Shown: positions 16,338 to 29,600 of the stretch, piece by piece | Layout: each line of letters opens with the position of its first letter | Numbering within the stretch: position 1 is the first letter of the stretch | NCBI RefSeq assembly: GCF_017562075.2 | Contig: NC_054083.1 | Location: 20,767,428 to 20,831,427, forward strand | Direction: 5' to 3' | Source of the DNA: Anopheles merus | Lineage: Eukaryota > Arthropoda > Insecta > Diptera > Culicidae | DNA length: 64,000 bases | Position numbers and translations under genes: made by a program | Notes under the pieces: model-generated | Database searches by the model: none | What the model saw: only the letters and a program-made list of their open reading frames with translations | Told to the model about the DNA's origin: nothing

Positions 16338-18218
16338 CACAGAAAACTTTTTTTACAGAACTTCAGTAAAATCTTACTGAAATTTTTTTAACTGACGTTT
16401 CTGTAATCCTTTCAGTAAAAAGAATGTTTACTGAATCATTCAGTAATGTCCGGTGCTCACCAAATGACAGCTCGTTTACTGAAATCCCAGTAAAGCCATT
16501 CTTATATTACTGATTTTTCAGTAGTTGGTAGCGATTAAAAACGACTTAGAAATACTTCTTTTAAATTAAGTTTTTATTGATGCGCAGATATTGCCAGTCG
16601 CTCAGTTCATATTAATACATGTTTCGTTTTGTTTTATACAGTTTTTATACTGTATTTTACCGCCGCAAGTGTAGATGGTTCAGTAAGCGCTCACAGACAC
16701 CATGCAATTTCAGCAAACACAGTGGATTGTAGCAAACATTTAACACACCAACACGGCTGCCAATTGTTTTAAATTAATCCCGTAAGCCGAAATAGGGTAA
16801 ATGTACCAATAGTGGTGCAATTTGTGGTGGTACCGATGTGTTTTAATGGATTTAAAGTGTCAGGAAAGACAATTTCTGAATATTTTAACCCATAACAGTT
16901 GGAATATGTTTTATCTTCGTAATCAATCCATTTTTACAATGAAACACATAAATTTTACGAAAAAAATACATATTTTTGTGACTGCTTCGTTGTACCTATA
17001 ATGGTGGTATGGTTCCTATAGTCGTCGTATTGTGTTCCTATAGTGGTGGTAAACAAAGATGCCTTAAAAACAGTGTATAATATCAATGGAACTTAGTTTT
17101 GATGCTGTTTTCGTATGAATAGCAAGGATTACTGCCATAATATTGGTTTCTTGCGTAGTTTGATCGTAAAAATGTATAAATTTGATCGATGAAACTCTTG
17201 AATAAAGTACTGCACATCGACAGTATCACACCTGTCCTCAACCCATACCCAGAAGAGTTTGCTTGATTTGAAGTCGATTTTTCACTCAGTAGAATATTGG
17301 CGAATTTTGGCCTTTGTTAGGTAAATTACTCACAGAAAACTCATTTGTGTTGCTTATTTTAGTGAAAACAGTACGAAATGTCAAAAATACTCTCAAAAAA
17401 ATCTAAAACGACCTGTTTTTATTGATTTTAGAACTAGGACCACTATAGGAACATGCCTGTTTTGTGTACCTATAATGGCACTATGGTAAAAAACACTTAA
17501 AACTGCATAAATATGGTCAAAAGCCAATGAATTTGAATAAAATAATATCATTTGATAACAATTATGTTAAAAAACTAATAATTGCGTTGTTATGTGGTCT
17601 TTTCGAACGTTAACAAAAATATGAGTATCGTTATGAAATCCTAAGGATTTTGGAAAAATGTTGACACATTTCACAAAATAATGGATTTTTCGGTCACTCA
17701 GTAACGGAATGGCCCCATTTAACTTTAAAACCCTTTGTAAAAGGCTAAAGAACATTTCACACTAACGTAAATAACTTAATTACTTTTAATTTGTCATATG
17801 AACCACATTTTAGTGCAATACCACCACTATTGGTACTAGCACCACTATAGGTACATTTACCCTATCACCTGAAATTTCACCAGGGTGTCTGTAAGCGCCT
17901 ACAAAATCAACTTTTTGCACATCACGAGCAAGTAGGTACCGCATTGTTTTGTTTTGATGTTCTGACTGACAGGTCGTTTTGACAGAATGAATTGCTGCAT
18001 TTTCAGTAATTTGTTTTACTGATATTCAGTGAAACGACTAATTTGACACTGATTTTACTGATTTTCAGTAAAATGTGTATTACTGAAATGCATTCAGTAA
18101 ATTGTTTTGCTGAAAGTCAGTAAAACATGACATTCATACTGATAATCAGTAAAATATTCTATTACTGAACCGTTTCAGTAAAAAACTTTACTGAAGCAGG
18201 ATGAGAAAATTTGCTGTG
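16338..18218. mobile_element. Inverted-repeat DNA element with arrays of TTTACTGA motifs, interrupted by another element
   Basis: The ends read CACAGAAAA... and ...TTTGCTGTG, flanked by TAGTA on both sides (16333-16337 and 18219-18223), a 5-bp target-site duplication. Both arms are packed with TTTACTGA/TCAGTAAA words in both orientations. They also share a longer inverted block, with CGCTCACAGACACC near 16690 mirrored by GGTGTCTGTAAGCG near 17882. Without the inner insertion (16795-17862) the element is about 813 bp and has no coding capacity. CACAG ends with 5-bp duplications recall the layout of Transib-type elements, but the terminal heptamer does not match well, so the superfamily is open. 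Confidence 0.75.
16795..17862. mobile_element. Nested TA-flanked element with internal TATARTGGTGGT repeats
   Basis: The ends are GGGTAAATGTACC and its inverse GGTACATTTACCC, flanked by TA on each side (16793-16794 and 17863-17864). This is the target duplication of the Tc1/mariner type. Inside, a word close to CCTATAGTGGTGGTA recurs at both ends and internally, for example near 16999, 17018, 17037, 17440 and 17471, in both orientations. No transposase reading frame is visible. It sits inside the CACAG element and is therefore younger than it. A diverged relative lies at 23640-24515. Confidence 0.75.
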
Positions 18219-18223
18219 TAGTA

Positions 18224-21200
18224 CAGTATTATGCAGAACCGGTATTCGTATCTGTAGCTTGGCCCGTCCTTTGGGGTAGCTTTCGTAACACGGGACAGAG
18301 GTATGTATTAAGGCACCGTGTCTGAACCTTTCAGCACGATTGACACAGTTTAAAATCAGTTGCAAGCGGGGTAAAAATAAAAGCACTCAATCGAGATGGA
18401 TGAGAGAGCTCTGGGAATGGAACTTTTTGTAAAGCTTAAATTTAAATGAACCATGCGCTGCATTAAAGAGAACAGAAAAATTGAAAATTGATTTAAGCAT
18501 TATGAGACTAATATAAAGAAGAATTTCATGTCAATTGGAGTTTTAAGGAAAGGTTTATATGACGTGTAATATAGTAATCGTGCAATATTTTTAAAATTTA
18601 ACAAACTATTAATGTCCTTCTACAGAATCCAAACACGCCGCTCAAACGAAAGAGTTTTGATTGCTCCCGAACCGTAAAACCGTTCGACCATTTCCATTCC
18701 CAATGTCGACCATCGCAAAATGACGGTCTTCATAACTTGGTTCCGTCTTACAACGAAGTTCCGTGCTGTCCCCAACAAGAATATTTCGGGTCAATTCGTG
18801 TGTGCTTTTTTGTGAGCGAACGATTCAGTCAATTCTGCCAAATGCGTACACCTTTTGACCCAGAACAGCAGCTTCACGCCTAATCAATTCCGGGTTGGTG
18901 GATTGTTTTTTTTCCCAAGCATTTTGTTAGAATTCAGCGTTCAAATCCAAACGACTGGGCGACTGGCTGCTGCTGTTGCCCACCATGGCAGACGAGGAAA
19001 AGGGATGTTTTTCATTGAAAGATAAAAATATAAACTTCATTCAAGCAAAAAAGTGGGCGAAGGGAGACATGAAGAGACGAGAAAAGGTAAGCGAGCGAGC
19101 GAGCGTTCGATTTTAGATGTTTACGTTTTCGTGGCGGACGTTTGATGCTGTGAGCGCGCGGAATTCGGCCATCGCTGGGGTTGCGCGACGACGTCCTTGA
19201 ATGTTTTCTATTTTATTTTATTTTAGTAAACACCCATTCACGGTCGTGTTGTTGTGGGTTTGGGATGTGAAACAACAAGTAAAAATAATAGGATGGAACG
19301 ACAGATCGTGTGTTGCGAGCCGCCAGTGGATGGTAGCAAATTAAACTTTAATAACACGTCACAGCTTCCGGTGCCGTGAATTTGATGGACAGCAGAAAAC
19401 AAGTTGACTTGGGAGCACCTCAATCCGCCCTTCGGTGATATTCGATCAGCGGGCGGATTTGATCGGTAGAAGTAAATAGATGATAAATGGGAGGAAAATA
19501 GATACACAACAGCTGGTGTAGTAACGCGACTCGCTGAAAAACACTAACGCCTCCCAGCGTCAAGCAGATCGAAGATGGATGGCACAAAACTGCCCTCCTC
19601 CTTTGCGCCTTCCCCGTGTAGTGAAAGCGAAGCTTTATCGCGCCATCAATTATGCTGCTAATACATCGGCAAAGTTACGACCAGTGCTATCAGCACGGAA
19701 CAAACAGGCTGAATGTGAATTAAAAGGCTACAGTTTACCGACCGACCGACCGGCCGCCACACCATAAAGTTGCCCAGCCTAGTGTCGGATCATAAACATA
19801 AGCTGTTTGTGTGCCTTTGCCCGATAAGGGAAAAGCGACCGATAAGCGGGTAAGGCTCAAAGCCCACGAGCAGAGGGGTTTTATGATTTTGCTTATCCGT
19901 GCATAAACGAAATCATCACTGATGCGCTTATGATGGGCGCATCTCAGTTGTCATCATCGAGAGGATGTTGTGTTATGAGGGAAATGAAATTATTATCTGA
20001 TGATAAAGTTAATTTTTGAATAAATATAAAACAAAAATAAAAGTAACATATCATACAAAAGTTACCGAAGACGTCATTAAGACAACATTTCGAGACGCTC
20101 CAGATAATCGACCGGCCAAGAGCGGATAAGGTCCGAACCGAAGAAGCTTTTCATATCCGGTGAGAAATTTGTCACATTTTCAAGTTGTTTTCCCTGCCTT
20201 CAAAATATTACCAAAAAGGTTTATGATCGAGCAAAAAGTTTCGGGTTGTGTTCCCGTTTTTCATTTGGCTGTTGATGGGGTCAAACAAAAACACACACCC
20301 TTTAGGATTTATTTTCCTTTCCGAGAGAAAAGCCACTGTCATCACTCACGGGAGAGGCGGTTTGCAGCTCATTAGCATACATTTTTGCAGAGGCAGAGAA
20401 AAAAAAACTGTTTCCTAAGACGCAGAAAATTTGCAACCAGGGCAGAGGAAAACGTATTTTTTTCTCCCAACTGTGCTAGAAGTTACGAAACTGCGGTCGG
20501 TGCAGGCGAGAAGATGAAGTTCTACCAGAAATCCGTCGGTGCTTATCGCGGGGAAATTTTTAGCTACAGTAAGCTTTCCCCCCCACAAAATATTAACTCT
20601 TTACATTTGATAGCTTTTGCGTGGGTTGCCCAAGTAGCCCAACACTTTTCGCTGTGTTTATTGGGTTTCCATTTTTGTCGGACCGGGTTTTCATCCGGGA
20701 ATTGTGAAGAAAAACCAAAGCCAGAGAAAGAGAGACAAGCACAATATGCCCGAACAACATAACAAAAAAAAAGTTAAAAAACTTCCTATTTCAATCCTTT
20801 CCGAGATGTGGGAAGTTGGTGCAACTGGACGAAACATAATTGCGAAACTTCCTACACCAAAGTGGAAACAATTGGCGGGGTGAGGTTGAGGCGCTGTGTG
20901 GGCAGGAGTTTTTAAATAATGAGTGAGAAAATGGTTCCCAGGAAGGTGGTTATTACTTTTGTGTTTTTTTTTTGTTTTCATTACCGCAGCGCAATTGTTT
21001 TTGTCGAAACAAAAAAGCGTGCACACGTGTGTGGGTTGTTTGGAATAAATTTGTGTTCTACCTGCAAAAGTCAATACTGAAAAAGGGTTTGTTGTTTATC
21101 TCGAGCCCGGCCGTGAAAACTCTTTCGATTGCGTTAGTCGTTGGCAGTTGTGTTTGACCCACCACACACGTGAGCTTTTCACCATTTCCAATGTTTGTTA

Positions 21201-23605
21201 GGAACAACTGTAGCGCCACAAATCATGTTTGAAGAGCAAACAGTTAGGCGTTTTTAGTCGCAGAACGTACGATAATTAACACGCAGCGAAATTTATTGCG
21301 AAACATTTGACAAATAACGTTGCACGAATACGTCAACGGTTGAAGTTTTCATTCATTTTGAAATCTTGAGACATCATCCCAAAAAGATTATCATTTAGGG
21401 CACAAACGTTCGCGAACTCTTAAATTGTTGATCGATATTTGGCGGAAAGCTGTTGTTTGTTTACGACGAACATCAACTGCTGAAGCGTTAGCTGTCGATC
21501 TTTTCGTACAGCTAGGAATTATGCTTTGTTTGGCTTTTCGGTAAAATTAATAATAAATAATATTGAAAAATATTAAAAATCCACTATTTGAGATGTTTTA
21601 ACGCATAAAATTAATTTTAAAAATCAAATCGAAGAGAAACGCTACCATGAGCTGGATTGAGCTCCATTCAAAGCCCCTGTACATATAGACTACTTTCAAA
21701 TAGGTGACAACAGCGCATAAAACGTTCGTTGCTCAAACAATCGGCTAATTTAATAGAAGCTAATTTATACGCACGACCAGCAAAACTATCATTTGCACTT
21801 CACTTATCAGTGTGAAAACAGTCCCCCTGTAGCAACAGTAACTCGTTACCCATCGAGACATGGTGCACCGCCGGCATGTTTGCGTCCCTCGAGCATTTGT
21901 TCCACCCAGTCAGCAGCAGCCCCCGCCCTAGGAACTGCCTCATTTCCACCGAGCACTAGAAACAGGCGTGCGAAAAAACAAAACAACATGTCTTATCACA
22001 CATTTCATCACAGCCAGAGGCCAAGCCAGGCCCTCCAGCCAGCACATACAGCAGCACCCTTCTTTCCCTCCCCCTTTGTTATCCACCCGAACACAACCTT
22101 AAACCCGGTGGGAAAGGGAACAAGCTTGCTCCGTTACTTGCCCAACACAGGGAGCAGCGAGAGGTGTTGTGTTGCGTGTGGCGAAATCCAAAGTGGGGTG
22201 TCCTTCTTTCATTGCGTTACCGAATGTCGAACGTTGGGCTCACGACGGGCTGCACCTGCTGCATCGGCGGTGCATTGCGTGTGAGTTTTTGCGAGTGCGT
22301 TGGGAAAACGGTGGCCCCACCACCATGCCACCAAGTTCGTTCAACTGAGCGTTTGCGGGGCAAGGTTTGGAGCATTTTTTCTCCCACACTTAGTTGCTGT
22401 TTCTATGGAGTAGCAGCAGCAGCAGCAGCAGCAAAGACTGTCACGGCTATCACTAGCGGTAAATGATAGTAGCTTTGTGTGTGCATACATGTGTGGCAAT
22501 AGTTTTCAACGGGACCTAGATAACGTGTTCGTAGGCACACCGTCGGCCATATGTGACTATGGTTGCTGTTGCCGCGCGTTGTTGCACGCTATCTGTCGTG
22601 GGGAAGTAACAGCCCCACCACCACCGGAACGATGTTGGGCGTCCTTCCGACATGAAAGCGGCCGTTACTGTGCCACCTCACCCTCCTGGGAGCGATATGT
22701 TAATGTTAGCATAGGCTCCACCGACCACCCCTCGCTGCTGGCACAGCTTTTAGGGCCGAAAAAGTTCGGTCTGTTTGTAGGTGCGCGTTTACATTGCGGC
22801 AACGCGTTGGGCAGTAGATTCGTTCATTCAGGGCGACTACTATATTAAAAGCTAGGGCGGAAGGGCGAGGAACTGAGCCGAAAATATAGGACAGAGGAGC
22901 TTTACTTGCTCTGGCTAGCATTAGACCGTAATGGGATGGGCCCGTTTAGGCAGTGTGAGCGAACACCGAGGATAGTGTGAGGTAGTGATAAAGCACGGGG
23001 AGCACACAAGCACACACTGTTTGCTAAACTATGTCCACGGTAAACCGGGAAACTGATAGCGGCGAAGTGACGAGATTTGGGCGCTTCTTTGTGTGGTGAA
23101 TGATTGAGGTTCGATTTGCTATTGGCAAATAAACGATGATTGCAACGAAACGAACGTTTACTTTATTAAGACAAATAAATTTAATGAAATTTATAAATGG
23201 ATTTTAGATGATAAATCCTGATGATAAACCCGGCTTCAGCTTGAAAACGTGTTGAAATCGAGCTTAAATAGATACCTTTGTAGCTACCTTTGTACATGTT
23301 TTGGCATTGATTTTTCGTGGAGTTACATCCCATCCCGTCCCACCAATATTTTAATCAACAATTGTGCCAATTTTTCGATGGTTTTGGTGGTCGTTTTCAC
23401 TTTCAATTTTCAGGTAGTTATTATTAAAAAATATCAGTGTAAAAATAAGCGTAGAATTAAATGAAATATAATTGGAATAGCTCAACAGGTAATGCATTAT
23501 AAAACATTCTTGAATATATTGAACTATAATATGGAATATATCAATAGTGTTTCAATTTGTTCGAACATTTAATGATCGAACAAGGCTATTATTTGCACAA
23601 TATAA
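18224..23605. other. Noncoding stretch
   Basis: No recognised gene, RNA or transposon boundary. There is a (CAG)n tract at about 22411-22431 and a few purine-rich patches. Open frames of up to 163 codons (21793-22284) have low-complexity composition and no known motif. Confidence 0.5.
22411..22431. repeat. (CAG)n trinucleotide tract
   Basis: Seven uninterrupted CAG-phase repeats. Similar short CAG/CTG tracts occur near 28363-28380, 50138-50152 and 52015-52036. Confidence 0.85.
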
Positions 23606-23606
23606 A

Positions 23607-23640
<34 letters not shown>
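23606..23640. repeat. (AAT)n microsatellite
   Basis: About eleven AAT repeats immediately left of the diverged transposon copy. Confidence 0.9.
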
Positions 23641-24515
23641 TAACAATATTCTTCCATAACCTAGAACAAATACAATTAATCTTTCCAAAAATCATCTATT
23701 TGTAATAAGAGCACAATAAATTCTTCTTCTTCTTCTTTGGCTCAACAACCGATGTCGGTCAAGGCCTGCCTGTACCCACTTGTGGGCTTGGCTTTCAGTG
23801 ACTAATTGATTCCCCCCATAGCAGGATAGTCAGTCCTACGTATGGCGGCGCGGTCTATTTGGGGATTGAACCCATGACGGGCATGTTGTTAAGTTGTACG
23901 AGTTGACGACTGTACTACGAGACCGGCACAATAAATTAAGGGGTATAAATTATGTTTTTGTACCCATAATGGCTTCTACAATTATAGAATTATTTTTTAT
24001 ACACTGATCTATCAGTGGCAAATATTTGTAACATTAAATAAATAAAAAATAATTAAATAAATCAGTAAATTGTGTTCCCATAAAGGCGGTAATCAAGAAA
24101 AGTATAAAAACAAGAATATAATTGGAATGAAACCGAGTTGCATTCGTTGTACGCTATAAATAGCAAGAATAACTTCCACAATATCGAATTTCAACCGTCA
24201 GAAATAAACGATTTTGAATGATGAAAAAGTTGACCGAGTTGCATTGTCTAAATACTGCAACCATATTCATCATTCACATGCATTTTATGTCCGTTGTATG
24301 TTTTATAAAAAAGAGTAATCAAACACATTCTGAAACAATTTCAAGAATCGAGTATTGATTTTATAACTACTATAGGAATATGTATGTTCCTCTGTACCTA
24401 TGAAGGTACTATGATAAAAAAATCATAAATTGTTTCATACTTAGTTAATCTTTTCAGCGTTCGTTAAACACAACTTTCATGGTGAAATTCTAAGCAATTC
24501 ATTTCATGCTAGGAT
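23641..24515. mobile_element. Diverged relative of the 16795-17862 element, split by a SINE
   Basis: Collinear stretches match the inner element at 16.9-17.7 kb. These include the cryptic repeat words CCCATAATGG, TTCCCATAAAGGCGGTAA, ACTACTATAGGAATATG and TACCTATGAAGGTACTATG, the segment around AATAGCAAGAATAACT, and the right part around GTTCGTTAAACACAAC. The left part resumes on the far side of the SINE at 23723-23925, so the SINE landed inside it. Terminal repeats are eroded and the exact ends are uncertain. Confidence 0.6.
23723..23925 (-). mobile_element. tRNA-derived SINE (SINE200-like), with perfect 12-bp target duplication
   Basis: On the minus strand the element starts near 23925 with a tRNA-like head (A-box TAGTACAGTCGT, B-box GGTTCAATCCCC) and ends in a (GAA)n tail at 23723-23736. 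The flanks are identical GCACAATAAATT at 23711-23722 and 23926-23937, a hallmark of target-primed insertion. A second copy at 42011-42243 shares most of the sequence. The resemblance to the An. gambiae SINE200 family is from memory. Confidence 0.88.
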
Positions 24516-26611
<2,096 letters not shown>

Positions 26612-29600
26612 GGTGGTGGTTCAAGAAAGTTGGCAAAGAACTTGCCGCAAGACGCTAATTTCAGTCCGCTTCCGCTCGTTATCAGATTCACAAGAGCACA
26701 AATGCTGGACGAAACGTGGTAGTGGTTGTCAGCGTGCGTTCTGGGCTTCTGGGCTGAAGCAGAGCAGAGTTGATTTCCCTACTTTCACTTTGCACAGTGA
26801 AATAGTTGTTTATCTTGCAGAGGAATATGATATATTGCCAGTCGTGGGTCGTACTCGTTAGGGCTCGGTGCGGACTTACGGGTGGATTAATGGGAGCGAT
26901 ATTTTAAATCGAACTTGATACCAACCAGGCGCGTTACTTTGTAGCGAGAAGTTAAGGGGGGAGGGTGTGGCGGTACAAATGCTTAGGACTGAGTTGGTTG
27001 GAAGTTCAAACTTACTCAAAGGAAAGGAAAGGAATGGTAACAGTATTTTCGTTTCACAGTGAATGACTTGACCAAGGCTATGGAAGATATTATAACGCAA
27101 GAAGTTTGCTTGCAAATTGAATCATTTAATAACATGATACAACAGCCCAAGTCTTCGTCTTTTTCTTTTATTCGGTGTAACGTTCCACAAGCCGACCTAT
27201 ACAGGGTTGCGAGACTTATTCCACGCAGCCGAATATTCCTTCCTTCCACAAAATCACCGCACATGAAATCAATTTTCTGATGCAGACATTTCACGTGAAA
27301 TTAAAAATGTCTATGAAGGAAATGTGTGAAATACACCGTTTAAATGACAATGACTTACATTTTTGCTTGATAAATTCATTAATTCAACTGCACCGTACTT
27401 TAATGAAGCCAAATTGATTGCTTTTTTGCTCTCTGCTTACCTGGCAAAATTGATTGCAAATGTTTCTGAACACACGTCATTTTCACTGTGTTAAAACACC
27501 ATCAACATGAATGTGAAGCACACCGGTGACACCGAAACATCAATCATGCGCCGCGAACTCGTAGAACGCAACCGAAGCAAAAAAGCACAAGGAGGACAGC
27601 AAAACAAAAAAAAAACATTCCGTTTTCCATATCCATCGTCGTCTGTTTCGATCAGCCAGAGGCCGCCTTTGTCGGGAAATTTCGAAGTCACTCGCCAAGG
27701 ATTCGATCGATTGAAATCCATCAAACGATGGGGCGGCGATGGAAAAATTGAAAGAAAGAGTGAAACCGAACTGGCTGATATAGTAGGTTCATAAATCACT
27801 ACTCTATCATTTGTGTGAGTGTGCTGTTTGAAAAAAAGGCAAGAATCTCCGCAAAACAAAACGAACCAATCTCAATGTACGATGCCATCTAATAGGGAAA
27901 TTAATAAAGACCGCAATGGAGAGTTGATTTTCTTTCTAAAATACTCCCAGTTCGGTTTTGCTTCGCTCTTTTAAAGCCTTTTAAAGCTGTCGATTATACA
28001 ATCGAGCAAAACAGTTTTACGTTTGCCGTTTGCTTCTGTGAAAAAACGCTAGGTCTCCCGGGTCGTGTGTTGTTAGAATCCATGCTCGATTGAGCTTTCA
28101 TGCTAGAGTGAATGGATATTTTAAATCCGATTCTTGATTCCAAACCGATGAAGTTCGAACACACACACAGTGACAGGATTATTTCAGCAACTGTGTGGTA
28201 AAAAATCATTAAAGTGTGAAGACCTCACAGACGAACGCTCCTACACACCTACGATATAATAGCAAGCATGTTCTGTGGAAACCATTTTCAATCCAATCGA
28301 AACGAGAGAAGAGAGTATACGTTTGGGTTTAGTGTAGCGTTTTGCACAGATTTTCGCCAGCTGCTGCTGCTGCTGCTGCTAGAGGACAAAAAAGTGTCCT
28401 TTTCTATCCCCTATGCGGTACGGGAGCTTTGTGGTTTCTTCGTTCTCGATACGATAAAACATATGTCGGTTGGTGGTGGATGAGGACAGCCCGTTGAAGC
28501 ATATTTATGATGTGTACGTACAAGTGTTATCTGAAGCACAAGCAGAAGCTCATTCGCCCTCAGAAATCAGCACACACTGCGGGCTCCCTCGACGAGAGCA
28601 CACACGGAACATGAATCTCTTCGACTTCGAGGAACAGGCACATATGTGTGGTGAAAAAGGTGCACACTGTTTATTTTCTTCGCCTTCGCCACAAGACAAA
28701 ACGGTTGTCGTCGGTGGAAGCAAGCGTGGAACTACCGTTTCACTGGCAAGGAAACAGAGCTTTACGCCGCAACTGTGGGAAATTTCGATGGGTCTGAGTG
28801 GGTTTGGAGAGATGATTTCCCCCCATCCAGCGCATGAAAGAAAACTGTGAATTACAGCTAGCCATTACCTCGGGGGTCGATTGCAAGACGGTCATGTCAT
28901 CCGATCATCGCCATCTTCTTTCCCCGTACCCGGCGAGACACGAGAAGGTACTAACATAAGCAAGGTGCAATTGAATCGCCTTTGTCTCGTCGTAACTTTG
29001 TCTGGAGCCCGGATTGAGGGTGGTCTGGTGCTCCAATTTATGGTTTGATTTCGCTTCCTCTGGTCTTGGTCGGGACTTGCGGCGCGAACGTTGCACGGTG
29101 TACTGCAACTGCGAAAAGGTAGATTAATTGAGGTTATGTATTACCTCCGCCCGGCAGTGACAAGGCGTTGGAGGTGAAAAACAGCGTTTGGGTGTCGTTC
29201 AGTAAAAACATTTACCTCCCCTGGGAGTGTAAAACACACTGGCGGGAAGAGGGAAAAGTTAAATCTTTTCCGCGTCTTGGTAAAGTACATTAGGGGCGGA
29301 AGGTGCCGCATCGAGGTTGGTTTTCCTGCACTGATAAGGGGGAAGTTAAATGTGAGACGATAAAATTTTAATGGCAAACTTTCAAAAAAGCACCAAAGTA
29401 TTCAATCTACAGCACGGTAATAAAACATCTGTAATAGACCAACATTTAAGCACCTTAAAATCGCTCAAGATTGATGCAAATTTCATTCAGCTTGCTTAAA
29501 CTTTCGCTATTAATGGTCGGGAGGGGGAGAGAAGAAAGCGATAATCGCTAACAATTTAGCGATGAAATAAAGCTTTTGCAACTAGTAGATGGTCGTTCGA

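Noticed and set aside
20500..20545. Minus-strand DFW word resembling the Cbl EF-hand motif ADAADFWK
   Set aside because: It is bounded by stop codons on both sides and followed by no matching residues or splice donor.
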